DNA of 64,000 nucleotides, from NCBI RefSeq assembly GCF_000381125.1, contig NZ_KB905933.1, positions 123,435 through 187,434 on the forward strand, in the 5' to 3' direction. Origin of the DNA: Caldimonas manganoxidans ATCC BAA-369 (GTDB lineage: Bacteria; Pseudomonadota; Gammaproteobacteria; Burkholderiales; Burkholderiaceae_C). A program made the position numbers and the translations under genes. Shown here piece by piece: positions 35,490-45,415 of this stretch. Numbering within the stretch: position 1 is the stretch's first letter; each line of letters begins with the position of its first letter. Below the pieces are notes generated by a model. That model did not search any database and had not been told where the DNA came from. It saw only the letters and a list, made by a program, of their open reading frames with translations.

Positions 35490-36314
35490 ATGAACAACCC
35501 AGTGACCCCTGCGTCGCTTCCCTTGCCCGGCGCCCGGCGCGCATGGGTGCTGGCCGTCACCAGCGGCAAAGGCGGTGTCGGCAAGACCTTCGTGTCGGCC
35601 AACGTGGCGGCAGCCTTGGCCCGCCGCGGCCATCGTGTGCTCGTGCTCGATGCCGATCTCGGGCTGGCCAACCTGGACGTGGTGTTGAACCTGTATCCCA
35701 AAATCACGCTGCACGACGTTTTCACCGGCAAGGCCACGCTGGACGAGGCCGTGCTCAAGGCCCCCGGCGGGTTCTCCGTGCTGCTGGCGGGCTCTGGGCT
35801 GGTGGAGTATTCGCGCCTGACGCCGGAGGTGCGCGAGCAATTGCAGCGCGTGGTGGACACGATCATCCCGCGTTACGACTTCGTGTTGTTGGATACGGGA
35901 GCGGGCATCTCCGATGTGGTGCTCTACGCGGTCTCGCTGGCCGATGACGTGCTGGTCGTGGCCACGCCCGAGCCGACCTCGCTCACCGATGCCTACGCCA
36001 CCATCAAAGTGTTGGCCTCCCAGCAGCGCCGCCGAGTGCTGCACATGGCGGTCAACCAGGTCGGCAAGCCCGGTGATGGCAAGGCCGTGACGCATCAACT
36101 GCAGCAGGTGGTCGACCGCTTCGTCACCACGCCACAGGGCGATCCGGTGAAACTCGTGCTGGTGGGCGACATTCCCACCGATGCATCGGTGCGCGAAGCC
36201 TTGCAGCGCCGGCAACTGCTGTTCGAAAGCCTGCCGGGCAGCGCGGCGGCCCAGGCCATCGCCACCTTGGCCGCACGCATCGAGGCGGCGGCACCGGCTT
36301 CGGCGTCCTCTTGA
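35490..36314 (+). CDS. MinD/ParA-family ATPase, FleN (FlhG)-like
   Basis: Deviant Walker ATPase of 274 residues. The motif TSGKGGVGKT is near residue 20, followed by LVLDADLGLANLDVVLNL (the DxDLGLAN signature of FleN/FlhG proteins rather than MinD), DFVLLDTGAGI and ATPEPTSLTDAYATIK. FleN-type proteins limit flagellar number or antagonise FleQ. ATG 35490 is used; ATG 35469, overlapping the cyclase gene by 17 bases, would add seven residues. No flagellar gene adjoins it. The link with a c-di-GMP synthase fits control of the motile-to-sessile switch, but that is inference. Confidence 0.85.
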   Translation: MNNPVTPASLPLPGARRAWVLAVTSGKGGVGKTFVSANVAAALARRGHRVLVLDADLGLANLDVVLNLYPKITLHDVFTGKATLDEAVLKAPGGFSVLLAGSGLVEYSRLTPEVREQLQRVVDTIIPRYDFVLLDTGAGISDVVLYAVSLADDVLVVATPEPTSLTDAYATIKVLASQQRRRVLHMAVNQVGKPGDGKAVTHQLQQVVDRFVTTPQGDPVKLVLVGDIPTDASVREALQRRQLLFESLPGSAAAQAIATLAARIEAAAPASASS

Positions 36315-36325
36315 TCAGCGTGGCG

Positions 36326-36342
36326 CCCCCTGCGCCAGGGGG
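36326..36342 (+). terminator. Hairpin after the FleN-like gene (weak terminator candidate)
   Basis: CCCCCTG (36326-36332) pairs with CAGGGGG (36336-36342) across a three-base loop, 12 bases after the stop, followed by AGTTTC. The T-run is poor, so it may only slow transcription. A TACAAT at 36349-36354 just beyond could be the -10 of the M48 gene. Confidence 0.4.
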
Positions 36343-36385
36343 AGTTTCTACAATGGTCGATCCTTCGACACACGAAAGGACGCCC

Positions 36386-37732
36386 ATGCCACCTCATGCC
36401 CTTGCCGAACGTTTGGCGCGCGGCCGCCTCAGCCGACGCGATGCCCTGTGGCTTGCCAGCGCCAGTGCGGGCGTCGTGGCGGCGTCCTGGCTGCAAGGCT
36501 GTGCCACCTCGCCGGTGACGGGCAAGCCTATCGTCGTGGGCATGAGCGAGGCGCAGGAGCGTGAAGTCGATGCCCAGGTCTCGCCGCACCAGTTTTCTCA
36601 GGACCTTGGGCCGGTGCAGGATGCGGCCGTCAATGACTACGTGACCTCGGTGGGGCGCCGTCTGCAGACGCACACCCATCGGCCGCAAATGCCTTATTCC
36701 TACCGGGTGCTCAACGCCAACCATGTCAATGCCTATACCTTCCCGGCCGGGGCCATGGGGGTGACGCGCGGCATTCTGGTCGAGCTCGACGACGAAGCCC
36801 AGCTGGCGGCGTTGCTGGGTCACGAGATGGGACACGTCAACGCCCGTCATGCCGCGCAGCGCCAGGGTCAAGCGCTGATCGCGCAGTCCGTGGTGGTGGG
36901 GCTGAATGTGGCGGCGTCCAACTCGCAGTGGGCCGGCCTGGTGAGTCTGGGCAGCCAGATCGGCGCCAGCGCCTTGCTGGCCAGCTATTCACGTGACAAC
37001 GAACGCGAGGCGGACGCTCTGGGGCAAGAGTACATGGTGCGGGCCGGTTACCCGGCCAGCGGCATGACGGCGCTGCACCAGGTGCTGGTGGATCAGGAAA
37101 AGTCGCGTCCCAGTCTGCTGCAAACCATGTTTGCGTCCCACCCCATGAGCACCGAGCGGCGCGACGCGGCTCGGCGCGCAGCGCAGGAGCGCTACGCAGC
37201 CAGTGCCTCGTTGCCCGCACAGCGTGAGCGTTACATGGACCAGACCGCTGGGCTGCGGCGCTTGAAGCCCACCATCGTGGCCTGCCAGCAAGGCGAGACG
37301 GCGATGGCGCGCAAGTCGTATGACGAGGCGGCCACGGCCTTCAGACGGGCTTTGACGCTCACACCGGAGGACTACCCCGCTCACCTGCGCATGGCCCAGT
37401 GCTTACAAGCCCAAGGCCGGGCTCGTGAAGCGCTGCGCTACGCCGAGACGGCCAAGACCCTGTACCCACAAGAGGCCCAAGCCCGCAAGCTCCTCGGTGT
37501 GCTGGCCCTGGCGCAAGGCGACCCGGGCAAGGCCCATGCCGAGTTGCTGGCTTTCGATCGCATGTTGCCCGGCGATCCAGGGGTGACGTTCTTGCGCGGC
37601 GTGGCGCTGGAGGGCCTGGGCGAGCGCGAGGCGGCCGCGCGTCAATACCATGCCTTCGTGCGCATGGGGGTGCAGGGGCAGGCGGCCCAGTATGCGGCCA
37701 GTCGCCTCAAGGTGTGGGGATACGTGAAGTGA
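36386..37732 (+). CDS. BepA-like M48 metallopeptidase with TPR repeats, predicted Tat lipoprotein
   Basis: Periplasmic zinc peptidase of 448 residues with the architecture of BepA: M48 catalytic domain followed by TPR repeats. The zinc motif HEMGH is at 146-150, with the third ligand in NEREADALG. TPR-like repeats occupy about 300-440 (YDEAATAFRRALTLTPEDY and similar). BepA assists or degrades outer-membrane assembly intermediates at the BAM and LPS machinery. The leader is unusual: twin arginines in LSRRDALWLAS (17-18) followed by the lipobox LQGC (Cys39), suggesting Tat export and lipidation. ATG 36386 has AAAGGA eight bases upstream. The hemoglobin gene follows after seven bases. Confidence 0.9.
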   Translation: MPPHALAERLARGRLSRRDALWLASASAGVVAASWLQGCATSPVTGKPIVVGMSEAQEREVDAQVSPHQFSQDLGPVQDAAVNDYVTSVGRRLQTHTHRPQMPYSYRVLNANHVNAYTFPAGAMGVTRGILVELDDEAQLAALLGHEMGHVNARHAAQRQGQALIAQSVVVGLNVAASNSQWAGLVSLGSQIGASALLASYSRDNEREADALGQEYMVRAGYPASGMTALHQVLVDQEKSRPSLLQTMFASHPMSTERRDAARRAAQERYAASASLPAQRERYMDQTAGLRRLKPTIVACQQGETAMARKSYDEAATAFRRALTLTPEDYPAHLRMAQCLQAQGRAREALRYAETAKTLYPQEAQARKLLGVLALAQGDPGKAHAELLAFDRMLPGDPGVTFLRGVALEGLGEREAAARQYHAFVRMGVQGQAAQYAASRLKVWGYVK

Positions 37733-37739
37733 AGATCCG

Positions 37740-38165
37740 ATGAATTCGAATCCTGCCGATCCCACCGTGCAAGCCACCGCGCAAGCCGACACTGCCTACG
37801 AGCGTTTGGGCGGTGAAGCGGCCGTGCGTGCCTTGGTGGACCGCTTCTACGACTTGATGGACCTGGAGCCGGCCTATGCCGAGCTGCGCGCCTTGCACCC
37901 CACCACGCTTGCGGGCTCGCGCGACAAGCTGTTTTGGTTCCTGTGCGGCTGGCTGGGGGGGCCACAGTACTATGTGGAGCGCTTTGGGCACCCCCGCTTG
38001 CGGGCTCGCCATTTGCCCTATCCCATCGGCATCAAGGAGCGCGACCAGTGGCTGGCGTGCATGGACCAAGCCATGCAAGACCTGCAGCTCGATGCCGCCC
38101 TGGTAGAGCGACTGCGGGCTGCCTTCTTCAACACGGCCGACTGGATGCGCAACAAGGGCGGCTGA
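37740..38165 (+). CDS. Truncated hemoglobin, group II
   Basis: Small heme protein of 141 residues in the 2-on-2 globin family, group II (TrHbO). The signature is clear: AYERLGGEAAVRALVDRFYDLM with the B10-region Tyr, LHPTTLAGSRDKLFWFLCGWLGGP, then FGHPRLRARHLPYPIG with the proximal His, and ERDQWLACMDQAM. The first 18 residues are an extra, Ala/Thr-rich tail. Group II proteins bind oxygen or NO and help against nitrosative or oxidative stress. It follows the M48 gene by seven bases and is convergent with ppc. Confidence 0.93.
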   Translation: MNSNPADPTVQATAQADTAYERLGGEAAVRALVDRFYDLMDLEPAYAELRALHPTTLAGSRDKLFWFLCGWLGGPQYYVERFGHPRLRARHLPYPIGIKERDQWLACMDQAMQDLQLDAALVERLRAAFFNTADWMRNKGG

Positions 38166-38176
38166 GGCTGGCGCTC

Positions 38177-40984
38177 TCAACCCGTGTTGCGCAGACCGGC
38201 GGCGATGCCATTGATGGAGATGTGGATGCCACGCTGCACGCGCTCGTGCACTTCGCCAGCGTCCTTTTGCTGACGGTAGCGGCGCATCAGCTCCACCTGC
38301 AAGTGGTTGATGGGGTCCAGGTAAGGAAAGCGGTGCTCGATCGAGCGCGCCAGCGCCGGGTTGGACGCCAAGCGTTGCGTCTGGCCGGTGATCAGCGCCA
38401 GCGCCTCATGCGTGCGCTGCCATTCGGCCTCGATGGCCTTGAAGATGCGCCGGCCCAGGCGTTTGTCTTCCACCAGTTCCACATAACGCGCTGCCACCGC
38501 CATGTCGGTTTTGGCCAGCACCATGTCCATGTTCGACAGCAGGGTGCGGAAGAAGGGCCATTGACGGTGCATGCGCATCAGCAGCGCAATCCGCTCCTTG
38601 CGCTGGGCGCCTTGGCCCAAGAAGGCCTCGATGGCCGAGCCAAAGCCGTACCAGCCCGGCAGCGCCACACGGCATTGCCCCCATGAAAAACTCCAGGGGA
38701 TGGCACGCAGATCCTCGATCGCGCGCGTGGCCTTGCGCGAGGCCGGGCGCGAGCCGATGTTGAGCTCGGCGATCTCGCGGATGGGCGTGGCGGCGAAGAA
38801 GTAGTCGGTGAAGCCCGGCGTCTCGTAGACCAGTTTGCGATAGGCCTTCATGCTGGCCTCCGACAAGGCCTGCGCGGCCTCCAGGAAGGACTTCGGCGGC
38901 GTCTTGGACGGGTGCAACAGCGTGGCCTCCAGCGTAGCGGCCACCAGCGTTTCGAGATTGCGCAGGCCGATCTCGGGGTTGGCGTACTTCGAGGCGATCA
39001 CTTCGCCTTGCTCGGTCAAGCGGATCTGGCCGTTGACCGTGCCAGGCGGCTGGGCCAGGATGGCTTGGTAGCTCGGGCCGCCGCCGCGGCCCACCGTGCC
39101 GCCGCGGCCATGGAACAGCCGCAGCGTGATGCCGTGCTCGGCCTGCAGGCGCTTGAAGTGCTCCACCAGCTCGATTTCGGCTCGATACAGCTCCCAGTTG
39201 CTGGTGAAGTAGCCGCCGTCCTTGTTGCTGTCGCTGTAGCCGAGCATGATGTCTTGCTCGCCGCCGCTGCGCTGGACCAGGTCGATCACCCCGGGCAGGG
39301 CGTAGAAGGTGCGCATGATGGGGCCGGCTTGGCGCAGGTCGCCGATGGTTTCGAATAGCGGCACCACGATCAAATCGGCCACCGCATCCTCACCCAGGGT
39401 GCCGCGCATCAGCCCGGCTTCTTTCTGCAGCAGCAGCACCTCCAGCAAGTCGCTCACCGTCTCGGTGTGGCTGATGATGTAGTGGCGGATCGCCTCGGGG
39501 CCGAAGCGCTCGCGCATCAGCCGCGCCGTCTCGAAGATGGCCAGCTCGGACTCGGTCAGCTCGCTGTAGCTGGCACCGCGCACGCGCAGCGGCCGCGGGT
39601 CACGCAACTGCTGCACGAGCAGTTCGATCTTGTGGATCTCGTGCAGCTGCGCGTAACCCGATTCCACCCGGGCGCGCGCCAACAGCTCGGCCACCACGGC
39701 TTCATGCTTGTCCGAGCTTTGACGCAGGTCCACCGTGGCCAGATGAAAGCCAAAGACCTGCACGGCGCGGATCAGCGGGCGCAAGCGCACCTCGGCCAGC
39801 GCGGCGCCATGGTGGTGCGCCAGCGAGTCCTCGATGGTGCGCAGATCGGCCAGAAACTCCGCGGCATTGGCGTAGGGGGTGGACGGCGCGACCGCGTGGC
39901 GCAGCGCCTCGGTGCCGGTCAGGTGCGACAGCGTGGCCGCCAGCCGTGCATACATGCCGATCAAGGCGCGCCGGTAGGGTTCGTCGCGACGATGTTCATT
40001 GGTGTCCGGTGAGCGCTCGGCCAGTGCGGCCAGCGCCGGGGTCACGTCCACCAGCATCGCCGAGACCGACAGTTCGGCCCCCAACGCATGCACCTCGGTC
40101 AGATAGTGGCGCAGCGCCGTTTCGGCCTGTTGCCGCAATGCGTATTCCAGCGTCGCTGCGGTGACATTGGGATTGCCATCGCGGTCGCCGCCGATCCAGT
40201 GCCCCATGCGGAAGAAGGGCGCGATGTCGAAGCCGGGCAGGGCGCGCTCCAGGCTGCGATACAGGCGCGGGATCTGCCGCAGGAACGTGGTGTGGTAGTA
40301 GCTCAGCGCATTCTCGATCTCGTTGGCCACCGTCAGCTTCGTGTAGCGCAGCATGCGCGTTTGCCACAGTTGCGTCACACGTGCGCGGATCTGGGCCTCG
40401 TTGTCGTCCAGCTCGCGCTGGGTGTGCAGCTCGTCACGCTGATGGATGAGCTCGGCGATGGCGCGCTCGGCATCCAGGATGGACTTGCGCTGCACCTCGG
40501 TTGGGTGGGCCGTCAGCACGGGCGAGATGTAGGCCCGCTGCAGCATGCGGGCGATGTCCTCGGCACGCACGCCCCCCTCGGCCAGGCGCTCGAAACTGTA
40601 GGCGAGCGAACCTTCCTGCACATGCCCTTGGCGTTCGTGGTGTTCACGCCGGCGCACATGATGGCGGTCTTCGGCGATGTTGGCCAGGTGCGAAAAGTAG
40701 CTGAACGCCCGAATCACCGAGACCGTTTGGTCACTGCTGAGGTTTTTCAGCAGGCGATCCAGCGCGCGGCCGGCCTGCGCATCGCGCTTGAGCCGGTAGG
40801 CCACCGAAAGCTGTCGGATTCGCTCGATCAGCTCGAAAGCCTCGCGCCCCTCTTGCTCCCGAATCACGTCGCCCAGGATGCGGCCGAGCAGTCGGATGTC
40901 CTCGACCAGCGGGCGGTTCTTCTCGGCGGCATCGGCCTCGATGCGCTTTGCGCGGGGCCGGACAGGAGGGCGGGCGGCGGGCAT
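38177..40984 (-). CDS. ppc: Phosphoenolpyruvate carboxylase
   Basis: Replenishes oxaloacetate from phosphoenolpyruvate and bicarbonate. 935 residues, slightly longer than the E. coli enzyme (883). Conserved blocks are [13 protein letters not shown] with the catalytic His, [28 protein letters not shown] type (seen as [15 protein letters not shown]), [15 protein letters not shown] with the essential His and Arg, and the C-terminal RNTG ending. ATG 40984 fits the family N-terminus; the longer frame to 41143 enters the hemC promoter region. It is divergent from hemC, a neighbourhood common in Burkholderiales. Confidence 0.97.
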   Translation of the reverse strand: MPAARPPVRPRAKRIEADAAEKNRPLVEDIRLLGRILGDVIREQEGREAFELIERIRQLSVAYRLKRDAQAGRALDRLLKNLSSDQTVSVIRAFSYFSHLANIAEDRHHVRRREHHERQGHVQEGSLAYSFERLAEGGVRAEDIARMLQRAYISPVLTAHPTEVQRKSILDAERAIAELIHQRDELHTQRELDDNEAQIRARVTQLWQTRMLRYTKLTVANEIENALSYYHTTFLRQIPRLYRSLERALPGFDIAPFFRMGHWIGGDRDGNPNVTAATLEYALRQQAETALRHYLTEVHALGAELSVSAMLVDVTPALAALAERSPDTNEHRRDEPYRRALIGMYARLAATLSHLTGTEALRHAVAPSTPYANAAEFLADLRTIEDSLAHHHGAALAEVRLRPLIRAVQVFGFHLATVDLRQSSDKHEAVVAELLARARVESGYAQLHEIHKIELLVQQLRDPRPLRVRGASYSELTESELAIFETARLMRERFGPEAIRHYIISHTETVSDLLEVLLLQKEAGLMRGTLGEDAVADLIVVPLFETIGDLRQAGPIMRTFYALPGVIDLVQRSGGEQDIMLGYSDSNKDGGYFTSNWELYRAEIELVEHFKRLQAEHGITLRLFHGRGGTVGRGGGPSYQAILAQPPGTVNGQIRLTEQGEVIASKYANPEIGLRNLETLVAATLEATLLHPSKTPPKSFLEAAQALSEASMKAYRKLVYETPGFTDYFFAATPIREIAELNIGSRPASRKATRAIEDLRAIPWSFSWGQCRVALPGWYGFGSAIEAFLGQGAQRKERIALLMRMHRQWPFFRTLLSNMDMVLAKTDMAVAARYVELVEDKRLGRRIFKAIEAEWQRTHEALALITGQTQRLASNPALARSIEHRFPYLDPINHLQVELMRRYRQQKDAGEVHERVQRGIHISINGIAAGLRNTG

Positions 40985-41106
40985 GGGTACCTCGGGGTGG
41001 CTGACGGCGGTAACAAAATTACAAGCTCGGGATGGTAGCACCGTCGCGTCGCCGCGCGAGCATCGCACCGGCGCCGGTCGATGAGGCCCTCGGGTAGCAT
41101 GTGGAC

Positions 41107-42090
41107 ATGAACACCACATCCTCGTCTCATTCTTCTGGTTCATCGGCCGCGCAGGTCCGCTGGGTCATCGCCACCCGTGAAAGCCGCTTGGCGCTGTGGC
41201 AGGCGCGTCATGTGCAGGCCTTGCTCGAGCAGCGCTGGGGCCAGCCGGTGGGGGTGTTGGGCATGACCACGCGCGGCGACCAAATCCTCGATCGCAGTCT
41301 GTCCAAGGTGGGAGGCAAGGGCTTGTTCGTGAAAGAGCTGGAAGTGGCGCTGGAGGAGGGGCGTGCCCACTTGGCCGTCCATTCGCTCAAAGACGTCCCC
41401 ATGGAGCTGCCTGCCGGCTTCTTGCTGGCTGCCGTGCTCGAGCGCGAGGACCCGCGAGATGCCTTCGTCTCGCCGCGATATCCCGACCTGGCCAGCCTGC
41501 CGCCTGCCGCGGTGGTGGGCACCTCCAGCCTGCGCCGTCTGGTGCAGCTGCGTGCTCGGCGGCCCGACCTGCGCATCGAGCCCCTGCGTGGCAACCTCGA
41601 CACCCGGCTGCGCAAACTCGACGAGGGGCACTACGATGCCATCGTGCTGGCGGCCGCCGGCCTGAAGCGTTTGGGCCTGGCCCAACGCATTCGCCAACTG
41701 TTCGAACCCGAGGAGATGCTGCCGGCGGCAGGACAGGGGGCCCTGGGCTTGGAGATCCGGACGGAGAATGACGAATTGCGGGATGCGCTGGCCCCGCTCA
41801 TCCATCGCCCCACTTGGCTGGCCGTGCACGCCGAGCGAGCCGTCTCGTGCGCCTTGGGAGGCAGTTGCAGCGTGCCGTTGGCCGCGCATGCCGTGTGGCA
41901 GGGTGAGGAGCTCGTGTTGCACGCTGCGCTCGGCGACCCGCAGGCCGAGCCGGTGCATTTGTTGCAAGTCCGTTGTGCCGCCGTGGTCCAAGACACCGCA
42001 GCGGCGCAGCGGCTGGGCCAGAGGGCGGCCCATCGGCTGCGCGACTTGGGTGCCGAGGCCATCCTGTCCCGTGTGAGCACGCACGCGTGA
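41107..42090 (+). CDS. hemC: Porphobilinogen deaminase (hydroxymethylbilane synthase)
   Basis: Joins four porphobilinogens into hydroxymethylbilane in heme synthesis. 327 residues; the cofactor-attachment Cys254 is in [11 protein letters not shown], and the substrate-binding blocks [21 protein letters not shown] and VVGTSSLRR are intact. The first 15 or so residues are Ser/Thr-rich and extra. ATG 41107 is used; GTG 41101 in frame is possible. Its stop is two bases before the hemD start, so the two form an operon. Confidence 0.96.
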   Translation: MNTTSSSHSSGSSAAQVRWVIATRESRLALWQARHVQALLEQRWGQPVGVLGMTTRGDQILDRSLSKVGGKGLFVKELEVALEEGRAHLAVHSLKDVPMELPAGFLLAAVLEREDPRDAFVSPRYPDLASLPPAAVVGTSSLRRLVQLRARRPDLRIEPLRGNLDTRLRKLDEGHYDAIVLAAAGLKRLGLAQRIRQLFEPEEMLPAAGQGALGLEIRTENDELRDALAPLIHRPTWLAVHAERAVSCALGGSCSVPLAAHAVWQGEELVLHAALGDPQAEPVHLLQVRCAAVVQDTAAAQRLGQRAAHRLRDLGAEAILSRVSTHA

Positions 42091-42092
42091 GC

Positions 42093-42884
42093 ATGGTGCC
42101 GTCTGCTCCATGGCTGTTCGTCACCCGGCCGGCGGCACAAGCCGATGAATGGGTCCGTCGTCTGCAGGCGCAGGGCGTCCCGGCACGGCCCTTGCCGCTG
42201 ATCGCCATCACCGCGCCAGACGATCCGCAGGCGGTTTTGCGAGCATGGAGCGAGCTGTCTGGCTGCGATTGGGTCATCTTCGTGAGTCCCAGCGCCGTCG
42301 AGCAGTTCTTTGCGCAAGCGCCTGTGGCGGCGCGTTGGCCCGAGGGCGTGAGGGTCGCCACGCCTGGCCCGGGAACCGATGCGGCCTTGGCGCGCGCCGG
42401 CGTGGCCGAGGCCTTGCGCCGTCGGCCCCGCGACGAAGCCGAACAGTTCGACTCCGAATCCCTGTGGGATGTGTTGCGCGCCGAGACCTGGGCGGGGCGT
42501 CGCGTGCTCATCGTGCGTGGCGACGGTGGACGGCCCTGGCTGGCCCAGCGTCTGACCGAAGCTGGCGCGATCGTCGACTTTCTCAGCGCCTATCGCCGCG
42601 GCTTGCCCGTGCTGGATGCCACCGAGCAGGCATGGCTGGTCCAGGGGCTGCGCGCCCCGGGTCAGGCCGTGTGGCTGTTCAGCAGTTCTCAGGCCATCGA
42701 GCATTTGGTGAGCCTCGCGCAAGCCCTGGGCTTGCAACCCGACTGGTCGCAGCAGGAGGCCATCGTCACCCATCCACGCATCGGCCAGCGGGCGTGGGCC
42801 CTGGGCTGGCGCAGGGTGGAGCTGTCGCATCCGGCCCCCGATGCCGTGGCTGCGGCCTGGAAGCGCCGGCACGATGCGTCATAG
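42093..42884 (+). CDS. hemD: Uroporphyrinogen-III synthase
   Basis: Cyclises hydroxymethylbilane to uroporphyrinogen III. 263 residues; this family is poorly conserved, but LFVTRPAAQADEWVRRLQAQG at the N-terminus, CDWVIFVSPSAVEQFF, RVLIVRGDGGRPWLAQRL and WLFSSSQAIEHL follow the two-domain pattern. ATG 42093 begins two bases after the hemC stop; GTG 42087 would overlap it. Position between hemC and hemX supports the call. Confidence 0.92.
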   Translation: MVPSAPWLFVTRPAAQADEWVRRLQAQGVPARPLPLIAITAPDDPQAVLRAWSELSGCDWVIFVSPSAVEQFFAQAPVAARWPEGVRVATPGPGTDAALARAGVAEALRRRPRDEAEQFDSESLWDVLRAETWAGRRVLIVRGDGGRPWLAQRLTEAGAIVDFLSAYRRGLPVLDATEQAWLVQGLRAPGQAVWLFSSSQAIEHLVSLAQALGLQPDWSQQEAIVTHPRIGQRAWALGWRRVELSHPAPDAVAAAWKRRHDAS

Positions 42885-42896
42885 CGGCTCGATACA

Positions 42897-44018
42897 ATGA
42901 CCGACACCGTGAGCGACACCACCTCTTCCACTCCTGCGCCGACCTCTCCCGAACCCCAGTCCGAGCGTGCGGCTGCGCAGGCCGCTGGGGCCGCCAGCGC
43001 GTCCGTTGCGCAAGCGCCCAGCCGTTCCTTGTGGTGGGTGGCCATTGTCGGCTTGATGTTGTTGGCCGTCGTGGGGCTCACCTTGGCCTACCAGGCGCAA
43101 CAGCACGTCCAAAGCCTGGAGCGCGAACTCGTGCGCCGCCAGCAGGACAGCCAGGACCAGGCCACCGAAGCCCGAGCGCTGGCCCGACAGGCCCAGGACG
43201 CCGCACGCGAGGCGCTGGCCAAGGCCACCGTGCTGGAGACGCGTCTGGCCGAAGTGGCCTTGCAGCGCGACCAACTCGACGAATTGCTGCATGCTCTGGC
43301 CCGCTCCAGAGACGAGAATGTGCTGGTGGAAATCGAGGCTGCCCTGCGGGTGGCCCTGCAACACTCGGCCATCACGGGCAGTGCCGAGCCCTTGCTGGCG
43401 GCCCTGCGCAGCGCCGATGAACGCCTGCAGCGGTTGAATCAGCCCCGGCTGGAGCGTGTGCGCCGTGCCATCGCCCAAGACGTGGAACGAGCACGTGCCG
43501 TGGCCGTGGCCGACGTGCCCTCGCTGGTGGCGCGCTTGGACGAGGCCGCGCGTCTGGCCGACGAGCTGCCCTTGTTGTCCAGCCCGGGCATGGGCATGGC
43601 CTCACGCGTGAGGCGGTCCGAACCGCCGGCCAGTGCCGCTGTGCCAGACTGGCCATCATGGGGGCGCGATCTTGCCGCTCGCGTGTGGAGCGAGCTGCGC
43701 TCCCTCGTGCGGGTGACCCGTATCGACCAGCCCGAAGCCATGTTGATCGCCCCCGAACAGACCTTTTTCCTGCGCGAGAACCTCAAGCTGCGGCTGCTCA
43801 ATGCGCGGCTGGCCCTGCTGAGCCGACAGTTCGAGACCGTGCAGGCCGACATGCGGCAGGCCCAGCAGGCGCTCGAGCGCTATTTCGATCCGCGCTCGCG
43901 TCGCGTCATGCAGGTGGCCGACACGCTGCGCCAGGTGCAAGCCCAGGCTCACGCGACCCAACTGCCGCGTCCCGATGAAACGCTCGCGGCCTTGCAGGCC
44001 GTGTTGGCCACCCGCTGA
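42897..44018 (+). CDS. hemX: HemX, membrane-anchored heme-operon protein
   Basis: Predicted inner-membrane protein of 373 residues encoded behind hemD. It has a Ser/Thr/Pro/Ala-rich N-terminus (about 1-43), one membrane helix (SLWWVAIVGLMLLAVVGLTLA), then a long coiled coil rich in Gln, Glu, Ala and Arg (about 65-150), and a conserved C-terminal domain with LIAPEQTFFLRENLKLRLLNARL. In E. coli the homologue was once called a uroporphyrinogen methyltransferase, but no methyltransferase motif is visible here; it is more likely a scaffold or regulator of heme synthesis. No Shine-Dalgarno is evident, so translation may depend on hemD. Confidence 0.9.
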   Translation: MTDTVSDTTSSTPAPTSPEPQSERAAAQAAGAASASVAQAPSRSLWWVAIVGLMLLAVVGLTLAYQAQQHVQSLERELVRRQQDSQDQATEARALARQAQDAAREALAKATVLETRLAEVALQRDQLDELLHALARSRDENVLVEIEAALRVALQHSAITGSAEPLLAALRSADERLQRLNQPRLERVRRAIAQDVERARAVAVADVPSLVARLDEAARLADELPLLSSPGMGMASRVRRSEPPASAAVPDWPSWGRDLAARVWSELRSLVRVTRIDQPEAMLIAPEQTFFLRENLKLRLLNARLALLSRQFETVQADMRQAQQALERYFDPRSRRVMQVADTLRQVQAQAHATQLPRPDETLAALQAVLATR

Positions 44019-44036
44019 GCGCAAAACGGCCGGGCC

Positions 44037-45284
44037 ATGCGCAACGTCATCTGGATCCTCCTGTTGTTCGTGCTCGCGGTGGTTGCTGCGGGCGTGTTCG
44101 GACGCAACGATGCGGTGGTCACGCTCTACTGGGCCCCGTGGCGTTTGGACCTGTCGTTCAACGTGTTCGTGGTGCTGTGGCTGCTGCTGAGCGTGGCCCT
44201 GTACCTCACCTTGCAGACCTTGCGCACGCTGATCGGCTTGCCGCGGCGTGCGCGTCAGTGGCGCATTGCGCGGCGCGACCATTACGCCCAGCGGGCCTTG
44301 CGCGAGGCTTTGGCGCTGTATTTCGGTGCCCGCTACAGCCGCGCCCATAAGGCAGCGCAGCGGGCCTTGACCATCCAGCAGACCACCCCTGAACTGAGCG
44401 CCGATGCAGAGTTCATCACATTGGCGCGACTCCTGGCTGCCGGCAGTCTGCACCGCTTGCAAGACCGCGCAGGGCGCGATGAACTGCTCAAGCAGGCCCT
44501 GGCCAGCTCGGCATCCGGCGGCAATGGTCGAGCCGCCGACGAGGGCGTGCGTTTGATGGCTGCGGAATGGGCCTTGGACGATCGGGATGCCGAGCGGGCC
44601 TTGGCGCTGCTGGCCGAGCTGCCGCCAGGCTTGGCCCGGCGCACCCAAGCTCTGCGCCTGAAGCTGCAGGCTGCACGTTTGGCCCGTCAGCCGCTCGATG
44701 CATTGCGCACGGCTCGCTTGCTGGCCAAGCACCAGGGCTTTTCACCTTTGGCGGCTCAAGGTCTGTTGAGATCCTTGGCCATGGAGGCGTTGGACGCCGC
44801 ACGCGATGCCGACCAGCTCCAGCGGGTGTGGGAACAGCTCGACGCGACCGACCGTCGCGATGCCTTCGTGGCCGCGCATGCGGCCGAGGCCATGGCCGGC
44901 CACGGACATGCGGCGCTGGCGCGTGCGATGCTCCAACCGTTTTGGGACGCGCCGCAAGCCCGCAGCCCCGAGGAATGGCAGGCACTGGCCAAAGCCTTCG
45001 CGCGTTCGCTCGACGGGGTGGGCTCCGACTGGCTGCCCCGTCTGGAGGCTGCAACAGTCGCCCATCCCACGCGCCCCGAGCTCATCTACGCACTGGGTCG
45101 TGCTCTGGCGCAGTTGCAGCTGTGGGGCAAGGCGCGTCAGCAGCTCGAACACTGCGCCGACGACCCCGAGCTGCCCGCACCACTGCGACGCGACGCGTGG
45201 CGCTGCTTGGCCGAAATGGCCGAACGGGAAGAGGATTGGGATCGGGCCCGTGCGTGCTATCGACGCGCTGCACGCATCGAGTGA
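44037..45284 (+). CDS. hemY: HemY, TPR-type heme-operon membrane protein
   Basis: Inner-membrane protein of 415 residues. Two N-terminal helices (VIWILLLFVLAVVAAGVFG and FNVFVVLWLLLSVALYLTL) precede a periplasmic or cytoplasmic stretch of TPR-like helices, such as FGARYSRAHKAAQRALTIQ and EREEDWDRARACYRRAARIE at the very end. Proteins of this family accompany HemX; proposed roles are in assembly or regulation of late heme enzymes, distinct from the Gram-positive oxidase also named HemY. It ends exactly where the tRNA promoter begins. Confidence 0.9.
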   Translation: MRNVIWILLLFVLAVVAAGVFGRNDAVVTLYWAPWRLDLSFNVFVVLWLLLSVALYLTLQTLRTLIGLPRRARQWRIARRDHYAQRALREALALYFGARYSRAHKAAQRALTIQQTTPELSADAEFITLARLLAAGSLHRLQDRAGRDELLKQALASSASGGNGRAADEGVRLMAAEWALDDRDAERALALLAELPPGLARRTQALRLKLQAARLARQPLDALRTARLLAKHQGFSPLAAQGLLRSLAMEALDAARDADQLQRVWEQLDATDRRDAFVAAHAAEAMAGHGHAALARAMLQPFWDAPQARSPEEWQALAKAFARSLDGVGSDWLPRLEAATVAHPTRPELIYALGRALAQLQLWGKARQQLEHCADDPELPAPLRRDAWRCLAEMAEREEDWDRARACYRRAARIE

Positions 45285-45311
45285 TGACAAACGGAAAAAA
45301 CGTGTTATAGT
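45284..45311 (+). promoter_or_regulatory. Promoter of tRNA-Arg
   Basis: ATGACA (45284-45289) and TATAGT (45306-45311) with a 16-base spacer, AT-rich between. The -10 ends ten bases before the first tRNA base, so the transcript starts close to the mature 5' end. The -35 overlaps the last base of the hemY stop. Confidence 0.7.
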
Positions 45312-45321
45312 AACGGTCTTC

Positions 45322-45398
45322 GCGGCTGTAGCTCAGTTGGATAGAGTACTTGGCTACGAACCAAGGGGTCGTGGGTTCGAATCCTGCCAGCCGCGCCA
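45322..45398 (+). tRNA. tRNA-Arg (anticodon ACG)
   Basis: Full 77-base cloverleaf: acceptor GCGGCTG pairs with CAGCCGC, D-arm GCTC...GAGT, anticodon stem TTGGC...ACCAA with loop anticodon ACG (read as ICG after A34 deamination by TadA), T-arm GTGGGTTCGAATCCTGC, discriminator G and an encoded CCA at 45396-45398. It reads the CGT, CGC and CGA arginine codons. Confidence 0.97.
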
Positions 45399-45415
45399 AT
45401 TTCGTTTTTCTCATC

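Noticed and set aside
42893..42898. TACAAT as a -10 box for hemX
   Set aside because: It overlaps the hemX start codon itself, so it could serve only a leaderless or internal transcript; there is no matching -35, and hemX is closely spaced behind hemD.
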